The position numbers and the translations under genes were made by a program. A stretch of 64,000 nt of DNA, taken from assembly GCF_021246445.1 (NCBI RefSeq), contig NZ_JAJQXW010000004.1, positions 62,001 through 126,000 on the forward strand, read 5' to 3'. Positions 9,173 through 18,783 of the stretch are shown here, one piece after another (position 1 is the stretch's first letter; the number at the start of each line of letters is the position of its first letter). Origin of the DNA: Rhabdothermincola salaria. GTDB lineage: Bacteria; Actinomycetota; Acidimicrobiia; Acidimicrobiales; Acidimicrobilacustridaceae. The notes under the pieces were generated by a model, which saw only the letters and a list, made by a program, of their open reading frames with translations, did not search any database and was not told where the DNA came from.

Positions 9173-10090
9173 TCATGCGGCAGCCAGCGCGGCGATGGTG
9201 TTGCGGTGCAGTCCGACGAGGTCGTCGGTATCGAGACGGGCGCCTTCGTAGCCGCCGGCCAGGACGGCGGCGATGGGCAGTCCGTTGGCGACGGCCCAGT
9301 CGGCGACGAGGGCGTCTCGTTCGGCCAGCGTGGCGGTGGTCAGGCCCCGCAGGCCACCGGTCGGGCAGTCCTCGTGGGGGTCGACGCCAGCGTTGTACAA
9401 CACGATGTCGGGACGGGGACCGTGTTCCAGCCAGGTGAGCCCGAGTCTGACGGTGGCCAGGTACTCCCCCGCGTCGCCCACCAGCATCGGCGTGGCCTGC
9501 GACGTCGGCGCATAGGAGTCGAACGCCGAGGTCGACACGTCGAGCTGGCGGACCGAGTCGAGTTCGCCGACGATGGACTGGGTGCCACCCCCGAAGTGGG
9601 CGTCGAGGTCGATCACCACAACCTCGAGGCCGCGTTGAGCGGACAGCACTGCGGCCAGCGCCAGACCGTTGACTGTGCAGAATCCGCTGCCCCGTTCGGC
9701 CCGAGCGTGGTGGAGCCCGGCTGCCAGCCCGAATCCGCGCCCATCGTCGAGCGCCGTACCGAGGCTGCTCATGACTGCCCCGGTGGAGGCGAGCACAGCC
9801 GGGTACAGCTCCTCTGACCAGTCCAGCCCGTTCGACTCCGCGAGATCTGAAGGGTCGCCGGTGCGCACCGCCTCGATGTAGGCGTGGTCGTGCATCTCGG
9901 TCACCAGTGACTCCTCAGCGGGTTCAGCGACGCTGACCGTGACGCCCGGGATCGGCTCGTTGGCCAGGGACTGGGCGATGAGCGCCGGCTTGCGAGTCGT
10001 TTCGTACTCTGCAGGGGCATTCTCGGCGTGGGCGGGGGCGTGGACGTGGATCGCGGGCTCCTCGGGTCGGCGGACACTGGACCTCCGCAC
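9173..10090 (-). CDS. histone deacetylase superfamily protein
   Basis: The 305-residue protein has the arginase/deacetylase-fold hallmarks. These are the double His of GLHHARAERGSGFCTVN, the zinc-binding D-x-D-x-H of VIDLDAHFGGGTQ, the second metal Asp in NAGVDPHEDCPTGGL, and a terminal GGYE with the catalytic-type Tyr. The early MHDHAYIEAV also fits the family. It should be a cytoplasmic zinc-dependent deacetylase acting on acetyl-lysine, an acetylpolyamine or another acylated small molecule; the substrate cannot be read from sequence. GTG 10090 is supported by GGAG seven bases upstream. Whether it contributes to the surrounding defence genes is unknown. Confidence 0.85.
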   Translation of the reverse strand: MRRSSVRRPEEPAIHVHAPAHAENAPAEYETTRKPALIAQSLANEPIPGVTVSVAEPAEESLVTEMHDHAYIEAVRTGDPSDLAESNGLDWSEELYPAVLASTGAVMSSLGTALDDGRGFGLAAGLHHARAERGSGFCTVNGLALAAVLSAQRGLEVVVIDLDAHFGGGTQSIVGELDSVRQLDVSTSAFDSYAPTSQATPMLVGDAGEYLATVRLGLTWLEHGPRPDIVLYNAGVDPHEDCPTGGLRGLTTATLAERDALVADWAVANGLPIAAVLAGGYEGARLDTDDLVGLHRNTIAALAAA

Positions 10091-10295
10091 CTGTCGACTC
10101 CGGTCGGAGGTCTGACGCGCGGCTGGTCCAGGGGTTCAACGCCGAGGTCTGGGAGATGTGACAGGCCCCTCTGGATCAGGCGCCGGGCCGGTCCGCGGAG
10201 CCAGCTAGTTCCTCGTCCAGCCGGATCATGAGTGTCCTGTCCGACCCACCCACCACCCTCTTCCCTCAGCGAGCCGCGGCTTCCTTGGCCGACCC

Positions 10296-10787
10296 TCAGA
10301 GATTGCGTTCGAGGAACGACAGAGTCGTCTCACAGGGCGCGTAGCCGCTCTGAGCGGCGTGGTCGCAGATCTCCGCCGCTTGCGCGACCAGGGCCTCCAA
10401 CTCGTCGACATCGCCGTCGCCCCTGCGGACCATCCGCCCAGCGACCTGCCCGAACAACGTCAGTGACGAGAGGAGCTTCAGGTCATCAGGAGTCCCCAAG
10501 AGACTCCGGAGTTCCTGTCCTTCTCCCACCGTCCTCTTCCACACAGCTCGGGTGATGGTCCGGTAGTTCGGACCGAGTATCGGGTGGAGCAGAAAGGCCT
10601 CGGCTTCCGCTGGCGAGCGGATGGCGTAGCTGCGGGCGGTGTGGCTAGAGCCGAGGCCGTCGACCTGGGGGAAGACGAACCACATCCAGTGACCGGTCTT
10701 CCTTCCGCCTTCGATCTCTGCCAGTGCACCGGCGAACGTTCTGCGGTGCTCGTCGACGAAACGGCTCAGATCCTTCGAGCTGGTCAT
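10296..10787 (-). CDS. DUF1810 family protein
   Basis: The 163-residue protein has the family pattern DLSRFVDEH near the N-terminus, then KTGHWMWFVFPQVDGLG, SYAIRSPAEAEAFLLHPILG, and LRSLLGTPDDLKLLSSLTLF. DUF1810 proteins are small soluble alpha-helical proteins of unknown biochemical function. The length matches the family, so the gene appears complete. It is a stand-alone gene with 150-200 base spacers on each side. Confidence 0.9.
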   Translation of the reverse strand: MTSSKDLSRFVDEHRRTFAGALAEIEGGRKTGHWMWFVFPQVDGLGSSHTARSYAIRSPAEAEAFLLHPILGPNYRTITRAVWKRTVGEGQELRSLLGTPDDLKLLSSLTLFGQVAGRMVRRGDGDVDELEALVAQAAEICDHAAQSGYAPCETTLSFLERNL

Positions 10788-10937
10788 CCGTTCAGAATCC
10801 TCTCTTCGTCGCAGTGTCTGCCACGCCGATTCTGGACGTCATCATCGGCGCCCCGGTCACCGGCCGACACTCACCGAACCCCGCTCTGATGGTCGGCATC
10901 TCGTTGATGTCGGAATCTCGCCGGCTGCGACGTGGAA

Positions 10938-11261
10938 TCAGAACGTGAACCATTCGTAGCGAGGGTCGTCAGGGTCGTCCACCAGCTCGAGGGCATGCCG
11001 GCGAGCGCTGTGGGTGTCGTCGCCGTAGCGAGCTCGCCAGAGCCTGGCCTCCTCGATCTCGTCGGCATACGTCGTGCGGGTGCGCAGGTAGACCTGCTCG
11101 GGGGCGTCGATCTCGGCCAGCCGAGCATGGTCCCTCTGGATCGAGTCACGAAACTCCCTGTAGAAGGCCCACTCGACGGTGAACGGCGGGTAGGCCAGGA
11201 GCTGGCTGAGCTCGGTGTGGTGCTTGACGACGGCCTGCTGGAACTCCGCTGGGTCCGTCAT
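10938..11261 (-). CDS. hypothetical small protein
   Basis: This 107-residue soluble, charged protein (EFQQAVVKHHTELSQLL, AFYREFRDSIQRDHARL, DDPDDPRYEWFTF) has no family that I can name. ATG 11261 is preferred, although an in-frame GTG at 11276 is also possible and lies close to a GGAG. The sequence has normal coding character for this genome and no overlapping competitor. It is separated by about 150 bases from both neighbours. Confidence 0.5.
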   Translation of the reverse strand: MTDPAEFQQAVVKHHTELSQLLAYPPFTVEWAFYREFRDSIQRDHARLAEIDAPEQVYLRTRTTYADEIEEARLWRARYGDDTHSARRHALELVDDPDDPRYEWFTF

Positions 11262-11406
11262 GGTCCCTGTCTCCACTTCTCTGCACCGGCGGCACTGACC
11301 AGATTCTTGGGGGTCAGGGTAGGAGATGCCGTTTGATCACTGAAGCCTCGCTCGTCGGGTCATCACGCCCGTCAAGCAGGCACTCTCTCGACCCATCCGC
11401 CTCACC

Positions 11407-12531
11407 TCACTGCGAAGGGCTGCGAGTACGAGGGGACGGGCCGGGGGTGAAGGTGACTTCCTGGGCTGTCAGGTCGACGTGGTGGGCGTGCCACCCGGCA
11501 TCGAGGATTGCTCGTGCGACTGCACTCCCCTGGTAGCCGTACCAATGAGCGAGGTGGACTCGACACGAGTTCGGGAGCGCGACGCCCGTTGCTCGCTCGA
11601 CCTCCGCGAACGTCGTTCGGAACTCGACGGGCTCGTGTGCGACCAGCCATTCCCAGACCGGCCTGTAGCGACCTTTGTGGTCAGCCCTTCCAACAGCGGA
11701 GTCGTCGGTGAGAGCGGGACCGCCGCTACTCGCTCCGGTCGACCCCCTCGGGCCAGGCGCGTCAGCGTAGAGAAACAGGTCGCTCAGCGGATTGTGCCAA
11801 TTCTCGTTCAGCAGCGCGCGCCAGCTCGTTCGAGCGTGGGCCTCGATGTGGGCCGCAGCACCTTCGGTCGCCACGACCGCGTCGAACGCGTCATCCAATG
11901 GAACACGCACTATCCGAGAGTCTGCGACCGCAGAGAAGCCCGAGTGGACCGAAACGGCGTCGGGCAGGTGTGCGAGTTCCTCCGGCGTGGCGAGGACGGC
12001 CACCTCGGCGTCGCCATCGGCCTTCACGTCGAGCAGGGCGCGTATGCCGACGTTGAGCCGGAGAAGGGTGTCGGCGTCGGGGGCCAGCGTGACCCCCCAT
12101 ATCTCGCCGAGGTCATCGAACGACAGGTTTGCGGCATCGGCCACCGCGAGGCACGCATCGATTGCGGCGTCAGCGAGTTCGGAGTCGCAGAACAGCTCGT
12201 ACTTCTCCCGCTGGGCCTCGGTCGCGCCCGCAGCGTAGATCGCCTCTATTGCTGCGGTGCCCGGATCCTCGGTGAGCACTACCTCGTTGGCCTCGCACCA
12301 CGCCTCCACGGCAAGGCAAAAGCCGGCGAGGAGATCGTCGATCCACCTCCCCTCTTCGTCGGGTGACTCGTCGCCCGGGTCGACCGCTTCCTGGACGATC
12401 AGTGCAGGCCCGGCGCTCGCCGGTTTCGGCGCGCATCTCAGGTAGAACTCGAGGATCTGCTCGTTGTCGGGACGAGTCGGGTCGCGAATGTCCCACACGA
12501 CTTCGAGTTCGTCGCTGACCTCCTCGTTCAT
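11407..12531 (-). CDS. uncharacterised third component of the McrBC operon, DUF7662-like C-terminus
   Basis: The 374-residue protein starts at ATG 12531, which overlaps the McrC stop (ATGA, 12528-12531) and follows GGAGG, so it is translated with McrC. The N-terminal 270 residues are acidic and unrecognised (DEEGRWIDDLLAGFCLAVEA, LSFDDLGEIWGV). After a Gly/Ser-rich linker the last 100 residues (KGRYRPVWEWLVAH, VERATGVALPNSCRVHLAHW, AILDAGWHAHHVDL) resemble the DUF7662 type of small domain, with its conserved WEWL, LP-S-R and AGW positions. Operon position suggests a role beside the McrBC nuclease, such as target recognition, regulation or immunity. This is inference. Confidence 0.65.
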   Translation of the reverse strand: MNEEVSDELEVVWDIRDPTRPDNEQILEFYLRCAPKPASAGPALIVQEAVDPGDESPDEEGRWIDDLLAGFCLAVEAWCEANEVVLTEDPGTAAIEAIYAAGATEAQREKYELFCDSELADAAIDACLAVADAANLSFDDLGEIWGVTLAPDADTLLRLNVGIRALLDVKADGDAEVAVLATPEELAHLPDAVSVHSGFSAVADSRIVRVPLDDAFDAVVATEGAAAHIEAHARTSWRALLNENWHNPLSDLFLYADAPGPRGSTGASSGGPALTDDSAVGRADHKGRYRPVWEWLVAHEPVEFRTTFAEVERATGVALPNSCRVHLAHWYGYQGSAVARAILDAGWHAHHVDLTAQEVTFTPGPSPRTRSPSQ

Positions 12532-13754
12532 GCTGCCTCCTGTGCTGAGTGCCCGCATCGGTGCGCGATCCAGTCCGCCAATGTGACGACCTCTGCCTCG
12601 AGCTCTCGATGTGAGCCGGCCAGCGGAACGCGGTAGGTGTGAAGCAATGTCCCAGCGGTCGTGGTTCTCACCGTGTGCACACGAGGCGCATCGGCGGGGC
12701 TGTCCGGGTCCTCGGCATAGATGAGGATTCCTTCGTCGAGGCCCGTCACCGTGGAGTAGGTGAGCAGCTGCTGGTAGTCGCCCATCCGAGCGGCTCCGGT
12801 CGAGAGCTTGTACTTCACGTCGCCTACGTAGACGCGAACGCTGTGTCGCTCGAAGGTGAGGTCGGGAAGCAGTGTCAGCTTGCGGGAAGGACCAGCGATG
12901 GTCTGACCCAGCGGAACTGACGGCTCGGGGCGCACGGTCAGCCGGCCGCGCAGCGCCGTCGTGAGCCGTTGAGTGACGAACGCTTGGAACAGGGCGGGCA
13001 TGTCGACGAGGAATGTGGCGCCCCGGGAAGAACCGTGGCGATCAGCTAGCGAGAGGTTCTTCATGATGAGCTGAGCCAGCTGCACTGAGAACCGGTAGTG
13101 GCGATCGAGCCGCCCGGGTCGCCACCTGTCCATCGCCGTTGCTTCGACCGGGACACGCGTTACCTCGTCGAACCGGTTCATCAACCGCAGTAGGTCGGCC
13201 CGTAGTGGGGCCGGGAGGCCAGGCACACGACGGACCCGTTCGAGCGCCGCCACCAGGAACTGGTTCAGGGGCACGTCGGAGGTGAACTCGTCGAATCGAC
13301 ACGCCATGGGCGACGGCATGGCCGGCCGCCGGAGCTGCGCGGCGATGTCGATCCGGCCTCTTGGTGCAAGGAGACGGTCTTCGGTGTGGCGGTAGCTCCG
13401 ATAGACGCCCCGGGCGGTGGCATCCTCCACCGCCCGGGCGAACACGGCAGCCATGGCGCCGAGCACGCCCAGGTCCTTGCCGAAGTCGAAATCGAACTGG
13501 CCGAAGTCAGGCAGCTTCACCCCCAGCAGGTAGAAGAGATTGCGGAACGGGACTTTGGGCCGAATGAGCACCGCCTGATCGCCCGCGACCACCGTGCCCA
13601 CCTGGGAGTCCGCCTTGAGGTCATACGCCCCGGGCTCACCACCGATGCTGACCGACAGCGCCTGCCCGCCGGCTCGACGCAGATCGACTGCTTGCTCCTG
13701 GGTCAGGGCAACCTGCTTGCTCTCGTACTCCAGGAGTTCGATCAGCTGGGTCAC
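12528..13754 (-). CDS. mcrC: McrC-type nuclease subunit of a McrBC restriction system
   Basis: The 408-residue protein has the McrC layout: a strand-rich N-terminal part (LIRPKVPFRNLFYLLG), a central helical part (EDRLLAPRGRIDIAAQLRRP, FDEFTSDVPLNQFLVAAL), and a PD-(D/E)xK nuclease core with LLPDLTF, then VGDVKYKL, then DYQQLLTY. Asp, Asp and Lys of the active site are all present. McrC is the endonuclease that assembles with the McrB GTPase hexamer and cuts modified DNA. Its GTG start overlaps the McrB stop (GTGA). The downstream gene overlaps it in turn, so all three are co-translated. Confidence 0.9.
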   Translation of the reverse strand: MTQLIELLEYESKQVALTQEQAVDLRRAGGQALSVSIGGEPGAYDLKADSQVGTVVAGDQAVLIRPKVPFRNLFYLLGVKLPDFGQFDFDFGKDLGVLGAMAAVFARAVEDATARGVYRSYRHTEDRLLAPRGRIDIAAQLRRPAMPSPMACRFDEFTSDVPLNQFLVAALERVRRVPGLPAPLRADLLRLMNRFDEVTRVPVEATAMDRWRPGRLDRHYRFSVQLAQLIMKNLSLADRHGSSRGATFLVDMPALFQAFVTQRLTTALRGRLTVRPEPSVPLGQTIAGPSRKLTLLPDLTFERHSVRVYVGDVKYKLSTGAARMGDYQQLLTYSTVTGLDEGILIYAEDPDSPADAPRVHTVRTTTAGTLLHTYRVPLAGSHRELEAEVVTLADWIAHRCGHSAQEAA

Positions 13755-16573
13755 CCCAGGTCCTCGGCCGGAAGCGCTGGCGAGCCAGCAGTGACTGCCC
13801 CGCCCTCAGGCTCGACGACCCCAGCGACGGCGGCCTGTGCTCGATACCGGGACAGCACCGACGGCCAACGAAAGTCTCTGATCTGCGTGTCATCGCCGTA
13901 GAAGAGGTCCTCGATCCACGGGTCGATGTTGTACTTCCAGATCTTGGCCATCTGCGCTTCGTCGAGGCCGGCTCGCATGAAGTGGCTGTGGCCGATGAGC
14001 TGGTCGCCGTTTCCGAGTTCCGTCCTGAGCTCGTCGTTCACCATCGCCACGACGTCAGCCCACGTCGTGTCCCCCTCGACCGCCTCGAGGTAGCGCTCCA
14101 GGACGCCCTCCATCGGTCCATCGTCGGGGAAGATCGGAACGAAGTGGAAGCGTCGCCGCAGCGCCGCGTCGAGGCTGGCGATCGAGCGGTCCGCGGTGTT
14201 CATGGTGGCGATGATCCAGAGATTGCCCGGGAGAGCGAATCCTTCGGGCCGATAGAGCGGGACCACCGTCTCGTCTCGGTACTCGAGGAGGAACAGCAGC
14301 TCGCCGAACACCTTGGGCACGTTCGCCCGGTTGAGTTCGTCGATCACCAGAAGATGCCGTTTCGAGTCCTGCGCTGCATGCTCAGCGATGCCCGCCAACG
14401 GGCCGGCCTGGAGCTGGTAGCTGAGGTTCCCACTTGCGTCGGCGACCGGGCGATAGCCCTCGAAGAAGTCCTCGTAGGACGTCGAGGGGTGGAACTGCAC
14501 GAAGCTCCGCCGCTTGTCATCGGGCGCCAAAGCCTCCGCCAGCTTGCGGGCAAGGTAGGTCTTCCCCGTTCCGGGCGGGCCATAGAGGACGATCTGACGC
14601 TTGTCGTCGAGGAGCTCCACCAGCTCCTCCAGCCACGACGTGTTCGGCAGGTGGCACTCCTTGGCCACTCGCTCGAGCGGGTCTTCAACCGTGGCTCCCT
14701 CGGCGAGCCGGTCCCGCAGCCAGAACGCGAACACCATCTGACCCCACGGGTCATCTGGCAGGAACGGATCGAAGAGTGCCCGCAAGGCGTCGTTGGCCTG
14801 GACCTGTCGCGTACCCCGAGAGAGCCTGGGATCTGGCACGTCGCGGCCCAGCGCGTTGAGTATCGCCGCCTTTCCGTTGTCCCCCCGCAGTGGGTACACG
14901 GGGATGAATCGCTCGGGGTGGGTGAGAGCGAGCATCTTCATGATCACGCCCTCGCCGAGGCCCTTGAGCCCGAGGTCGTCCGGGTCGAGGAGACGGTCGA
15001 TTCGATCCTCGACCGGGGCATCGCCCCACAGCAGGACGTCGAGGGCCTTCATCATGCGGTCGACCATGGCCGGGCTGGCGTTCATGAGGGTCGTGTTGAG
15101 GATGGATTGGAACCCTGGAAAGCCGTAGTGACTCGAGTTGTAGATGCGGCGGAAGTCGTCGAGCTCGAGGTCGAGCAGTGCACTCGGCTCGAGAAGAGCG
15201 GCCATCGAGTCGCGGTGGAGCTTCTGGTCTTGGTCCTTCGGCGTCGGGTAGCTCGTCTCGACCAGGAACTCCTGGAACAGTGCCGCCAACTTCTCGTCGG
15301 GCGGGTTCGTCGGCTTATCCGGCCCGGAGCGCTCACCCGCCGCGAGGTCCATGAGTCGGCCGAGGGCCGGCTGCAGCTGGGCGGCCACCCTCACCACCTC
15401 GTCGGCGAACGCAGGGTCGCCCAGTACAGACGAGCCCTGGAAGCCCTTCCCGAGCATGAACTCGCCATCTTCGGTTGGTTCCTGGATCCCACCGCCGCCC
15501 CACATCCCGGTCATGTTGATGGGAGCAAGATCGGGGAGATCGAGGTCGGCGAAGGCTTCGCGCACCTTCGGGAACCAGCCCGCACCCTTCCTTCCGGGGT
15601 AGAGGCCGACCAGCGCTCCGTCAACTGTGACGAAGACCCGGATTCCGGGGGCCCAGGTGAAACCCTCGACCTGCTTCGGCCGCCAATCGACCCAGGCATT
15701 TGCTCGATAGCGGACGGGCGTCCACTTCTCACTGCACACGGCCCGACGCAGCGGCCGCCCTGCCGCGTCGCTGACCGCCGACTCGAGGACGTCGCCGAGG
15801 ATGCGGACGTCAGCGACCACGGCCGCCGCGTTCGCTCGAGCCAGTTCCTCGAGGCCGTCGGGATACTCGGTTTCGGCATCCTGGTTGAGTTCCATCCCCC
15901 ATCGGAAGCGGTCTTGGAGCGTCAGGTCCAAGCCGACCCAGGGATTGGCGTTGAACCAGTAGAGGGCGCTCTCGACGGTCCAGCTGTCACCCAATGCCAA
16001 GGAGAGCTCCCGAAACGACTGATACAGCTCGGTGAGCTGAAGGCCCATGTCCAGCCAGCCGAGCCGGGTGAAGGACTTCTCCGCACTCGCCCAGAGGCAG
16101 GGCCAGGTGTCGGCGTCCTGCAGGAACCAGAAGAAGGAGGCGAAGAACAGCGCCCGCTTGGGGCCCGGGTGTGCGCCCTTCTTGATCGACTCGACGTAGC
16201 GGATGAAGCGGTCGAGCTTGGCGATGGCGTCCGCCTCGCTCGAGGGCACCGCCAGCACGTGGATGAGCAGCTCGGTGAGCGCGTCCTCGTCCTGGCTCTG
16301 CTTCACCAGCTGGTTGACGAACATTCCGCCGGTGACACCAGCGAGCCCCTCATAGCCCGGCTTCTTGGTCCAGTCTGCGAACGAGCTCTGGAACTCCGTG
16401 ATCGATCGGTCGGCTCGCAGAGCGTCGACGATCTGGAGCAGCTCCTCGGCGCGCTCGCGCCGATGTTCGGCGCTGATCTCGCGCTCCGCCATGTATGCCG
16501 CATCGGCATGCATGGCCTCGACGATCTGGACGAACCGGGTCCTCCGGAAGCCGAGTTCCTCTTCGTCGATCAT
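13751..16573 (-). CDS. mcrB: McrB-type AAA+ GTPase subunit with long N-terminal region
   Basis: The protein has 940 residues from ATG 16573, which follows a strong GGGGAGGAG. The C-terminal third is the motor: Walker A VLYGPPGTGKTYLARKL near residue 664, Walker B LLVIDELNRAN near 745, and the McrB signature MNTADRSI, followed by LDAALRRRFHF. The N-terminal 600 residues are far longer than in classical McrB. They include PGIRVFVTVDGALVGLYPG and ERFIPVYPLRGDNGKAA, so a different DNA- or modification-sensing module is likely. The motor should drive translocation and activate McrC. The gene lies 59 bases after the UvrD-type gene and is probably on the same transcript as the helicase/methyltransferase genes. 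Confidence 0.9.
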   Translation of the reverse strand: MIDEEELGFRRTRFVQIVEAMHADAAYMAEREISAEHRRERAEELLQIVDALRADRSITEFQSSFADWTKKPGYEGLAGVTGGMFVNQLVKQSQDEDALTELLIHVLAVPSSEADAIAKLDRFIRYVESIKKGAHPGPKRALFFASFFWFLQDADTWPCLWASAEKSFTRLGWLDMGLQLTELYQSFRELSLALGDSWTVESALYWFNANPWVGLDLTLQDRFRWGMELNQDAETEYPDGLEELARANAAAVVADVRILGDVLESAVSDAAGRPLRRAVCSEKWTPVRYRANAWVDWRPKQVEGFTWAPGIRVFVTVDGALVGLYPGRKGAGWFPKVREAFADLDLPDLAPINMTGMWGGGGIQEPTEDGEFMLGKGFQGSSVLGDPAFADEVVRVAAQLQPALGRLMDLAAGERSGPDKPTNPPDEKLAALFQEFLVETSYPTPKDQDQKLHRDSMAALLEPSALLDLELDDFRRIYNSSHYGFPGFQSILNTTLMNASPAMVDRMMKALDVLLWGDAPVEDRIDRLLDPDDLGLKGLGEGVIMKMLALTHPERFIPVYPLRGDNGKAAILNALGRDVPDPRLSRGTRQVQANDALRALFDPFLPDDPWGQMVFAFWLRDRLAEGATVEDPLERVAKECHLPNTSWLEELVELLDDKRQIVLYGPPGTGKTYLARKLAEALAPDDKRRSFVQFHPSTSYEDFFEGYRPVADASGNLSYQLQAGPLAGIAEHAAQDSKRHLLVIDELNRANVPKVFGELLFLLEYRDETVVPLYRPEGFALPGNLWIIATMNTADRSIASLDAALRRRFHFVPIFPDDGPMEGVLERYLEAVEGDTTWADVVAMVNDELRTELGNGDQLIGHSHFMRAGLDEAQMAKIWKYNIDPWIEDLFYGDDTQIRDFRWPSVLSRYRAQAAVAGVVEPEGGAVTAGSPALPAEDLG

Positions 16574-16632
16574 GTTCGTCTCCTCCCCTTGTCGCTCACG
16601 TCGTCGCAGCATCGACTGACCGTTGGCATGGT

Positions 16633-18783
16633 TCAGATCCCCAAGACGGGGGTGAGAAAGCGACTCGGAGAGCCGGACCACGCCACCCAGAGGTCGTCGC
16701 GAGCTCTCGTCGAAGCGACGTAGAGAAGCGAACGCTCTCGGCGAATCTCGGCCTCATGCTGCACTGGGTCCTCGGACTCGGGCGTGAGGAACTTCGGGTT
16801 CGGGAGCTCGTCGGAGGACGCGTCGATCACCGCAACGCAGCGGTACTCGAGGCCCTTCATCCGGTGCATCGTGCCGATGGCCACACCATCGGACGCGCTG
16901 AGGTCGGGGCCCAACTCGAACGCCAGCACCCCCACGTCCCGGAGGGCTCGCTCAACAGCAGGGAACGTCCCCTTGGTCCGAGCCGCGATCCCGATCGCAG
17001 ACTCGTCGACACCCTCGGCGATCCATTGCTTCACACGCTCGGCGAGGCCTTCGATCATCTCGCCTCTAGTGGCGAAACCCACGCACGTCGGGACCGCGCC
17101 GTCGAGGAAGCTGTGGTAGCCGGCGACGTCCTGGTTGTCCGTCCCTTCGTCGAGGTCGTCGTACTCGCCTTCGCCGAGCACGGCGAGCGACCACCGCAGG
17201 ATCTGGCGGGTGGTCCGGTAGTTGATCTTGAGCTTCTTGGAGCGGCCGCGAATGTTGATGCCGACCTTGCTGAGCGAGCTGCGCCGGCCGTAGATGCGCT
17301 GGTGGGAGTCACCCACGATGAACAGGTCGTTCTCGCCTTCCCCCACCACCGCACGCAACAGCCGCCACTGCGCCTCGTGAAGGTCCTGGGCTTCGTCGAC
17401 GATCACGTGCTGGTACGGCTTGATCTGCTCCTGCTCCATGTAGCCCGCCGCCTTGGCCGCCACCTGGAGGTGGGTGCGGACGTTGCGTGACTCCATCTCC
17501 CGGGTTGCCGCCTCGATCACCTTCCACACCTGGGCCCGCTGCTTGCGGTCCAGCCGGGTGCCTCGGCCGGCTCTGCTCGCCCGGAAGTACTCGTCGCGCG
17601 AGTCGAGGCCCTGGGCCAGGACGACCTGCTCCCATTCCTGGAGCACGAACGTCGGGGTGAGGTCATAGCCGAGCTCGAGGATCTTCTCGTCCCAGAGCTC
17701 GAGGAGCCGACTGTCCTGGATGATCTGAGGCGCTGACCCCTCGATGTCCTTCACCATTTGGTTGGCCAACCGGTCGACGTTGACGACGTCGGTGACGTCG
17801 AGCAGGTCGGAGCCGCCGAGGAGGCGGAGGTCACGCTCGATCGCCTGGGCGAGGTTCCGGGTGAAGGTGGTGAACAAGATCGGCCTCGAAGTGGAGCCCT
17901 CGAGGTTCTCGGCCAGGGCCTTGGCCCGGTGCATCGCCACGACCGTCTTGCCCGTGCCGGCGCCGCCCGTGACGCGGGCCGGGCCGTTGTAGGTGGGCCG
18001 GTAGGCGATCTCGTGCTGGGACTGGTGCAGATAGGTGCGCCATTGGGCCAACGGACGGGCCAGCATCTCGGCGAGGTCGTCCTCGTCGGTGACGACGTGG
18101 AAGTGCGCCCGCGAGGCCGGCGCGACGATGGCGGCAGCGAGGTCGTCGGTGTCGATCTCCTCAGGGTCGATGTTTCCCGCCACCTGGGCGTAGATGACGT
18201 CCACCGACTCGTCGCCCGTCAGGAGGATCAACGCCTCAGCCTGCCCCTGAGGCAACACGAGCATCAGGGCTTCGAGCTGCGACTCGTCATCCATCACCCG
18301 CAATAGAGGCAGCATCGATTCGTCGATACCGAGCTGAGTGAAGTCCTTGTCTTTGCGATGGTCGTACAACAGGGCCGCCGGCTCGGGAGTGGCAGCCACT
18401 CTCTGTCCGACAGCTTCGATCTGCGAAGCGATCGCGCCGGCGTCGAACACCTCCAACGCCCCGGTAGCGGCGTTCACCTTGAACTCGTTGTTGAGCATCC
18501 AGCGGTCAGCGTCGTCGTGGGTCATCACGTCGACGAGCACCACCCGGTCGGACCCGTCGGGTACGAGGACGATTCCGCGGTGGTTGTCACCGAGCCGGAT
18601 CGTCCTCGCCCGCTTGTCCTTCTGGTGCTTGTAGGTCTCGAGGTGGATGCCCTTGGCCTGGTTGAGCTCGGCCATCGACAGGAGCCGGCACTTCCCGGCC
18701 AGGTCGTGCACCCGGTTCTGGATGACGCGGTCCAGCTTCGAATAGTCGGAGAGGAACTCGCGTGCCACGGCCAGCGTCGCCAT
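16633..18783 (-). CDS. UvrD/Rep-type helicase with RelE/ParE-like N-terminal domain
   Basis: The protein has 716 residues from ATG 18783, which shares its A with the stop of the previous gene (TGATG). Residues 1-100 (REFLSDYSKLDRVIQNRVHD, RARTIRLGDNHRGIVLV, VLVDVMTHDDADRWML) look like a RelE/ParE fold used as a fused domain. The rest is a superfamily 1A helicase: Walker A GGAGTGKTVVAMHRA near 275, DEAQDLHEAQW near 461, INYRTTRQI, and the C-terminal GTMHRMKGLEYR and VASTRARDDLW. It should translocate on and unwind DNA. The fused domain probably serves binding or control rather than mRNA cleavage, which is inference. An upstream open frame exists but is antisense-like sequence, so I reject it. 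Confidence 0.85.
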   Translation of the reverse strand: MATLAVAREFLSDYSKLDRVIQNRVHDLAGKCRLLSMAELNQAKGIHLETYKHQKDKRARTIRLGDNHRGIVLVPDGSDRVVLVDVMTHDDADRWMLNNEFKVNAATGALEVFDAGAIASQIEAVGQRVAATPEPAALLYDHRKDKDFTQLGIDESMLPLLRVMDDESQLEALMLVLPQGQAEALILLTGDESVDVIYAQVAGNIDPEEIDTDDLAAAIVAPASRAHFHVVTDEDDLAEMLARPLAQWRTYLHQSQHEIAYRPTYNGPARVTGGAGTGKTVVAMHRAKALAENLEGSTSRPILFTTFTRNLAQAIERDLRLLGGSDLLDVTDVVNVDRLANQMVKDIEGSAPQIIQDSRLLELWDEKILELGYDLTPTFVLQEWEQVVLAQGLDSRDEYFRASRAGRGTRLDRKQRAQVWKVIEAATREMESRNVRTHLQVAAKAAGYMEQEQIKPYQHVIVDEAQDLHEAQWRLLRAVVGEGENDLFIVGDSHQRIYGRRSSLSKVGINIRGRSKKLKINYRTTRQILRWSLAVLGEGEYDDLDEGTDNQDVAGYHSFLDGAVPTCVGFATRGEMIEGLAERVKQWIAEGVDESAIGIAARTKGTFPAVERALRDVGVLAFELGPDLSASDGVAIGTMHRMKGLEYRCVAVIDASSDELPNPKFLTPESEDPVQHEAEIRRERSLLYVASTRARDDLWVAWSGSPSRFLTPVLGI

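Noticed and set aside
13982-16723. 913-codon plus-strand frame opposite mcrB
   Set aside because: The minus strand encodes an unmistakable AAA+ motor; the plus frame is rich in Val/Glu/Gly repeats with no motifs.
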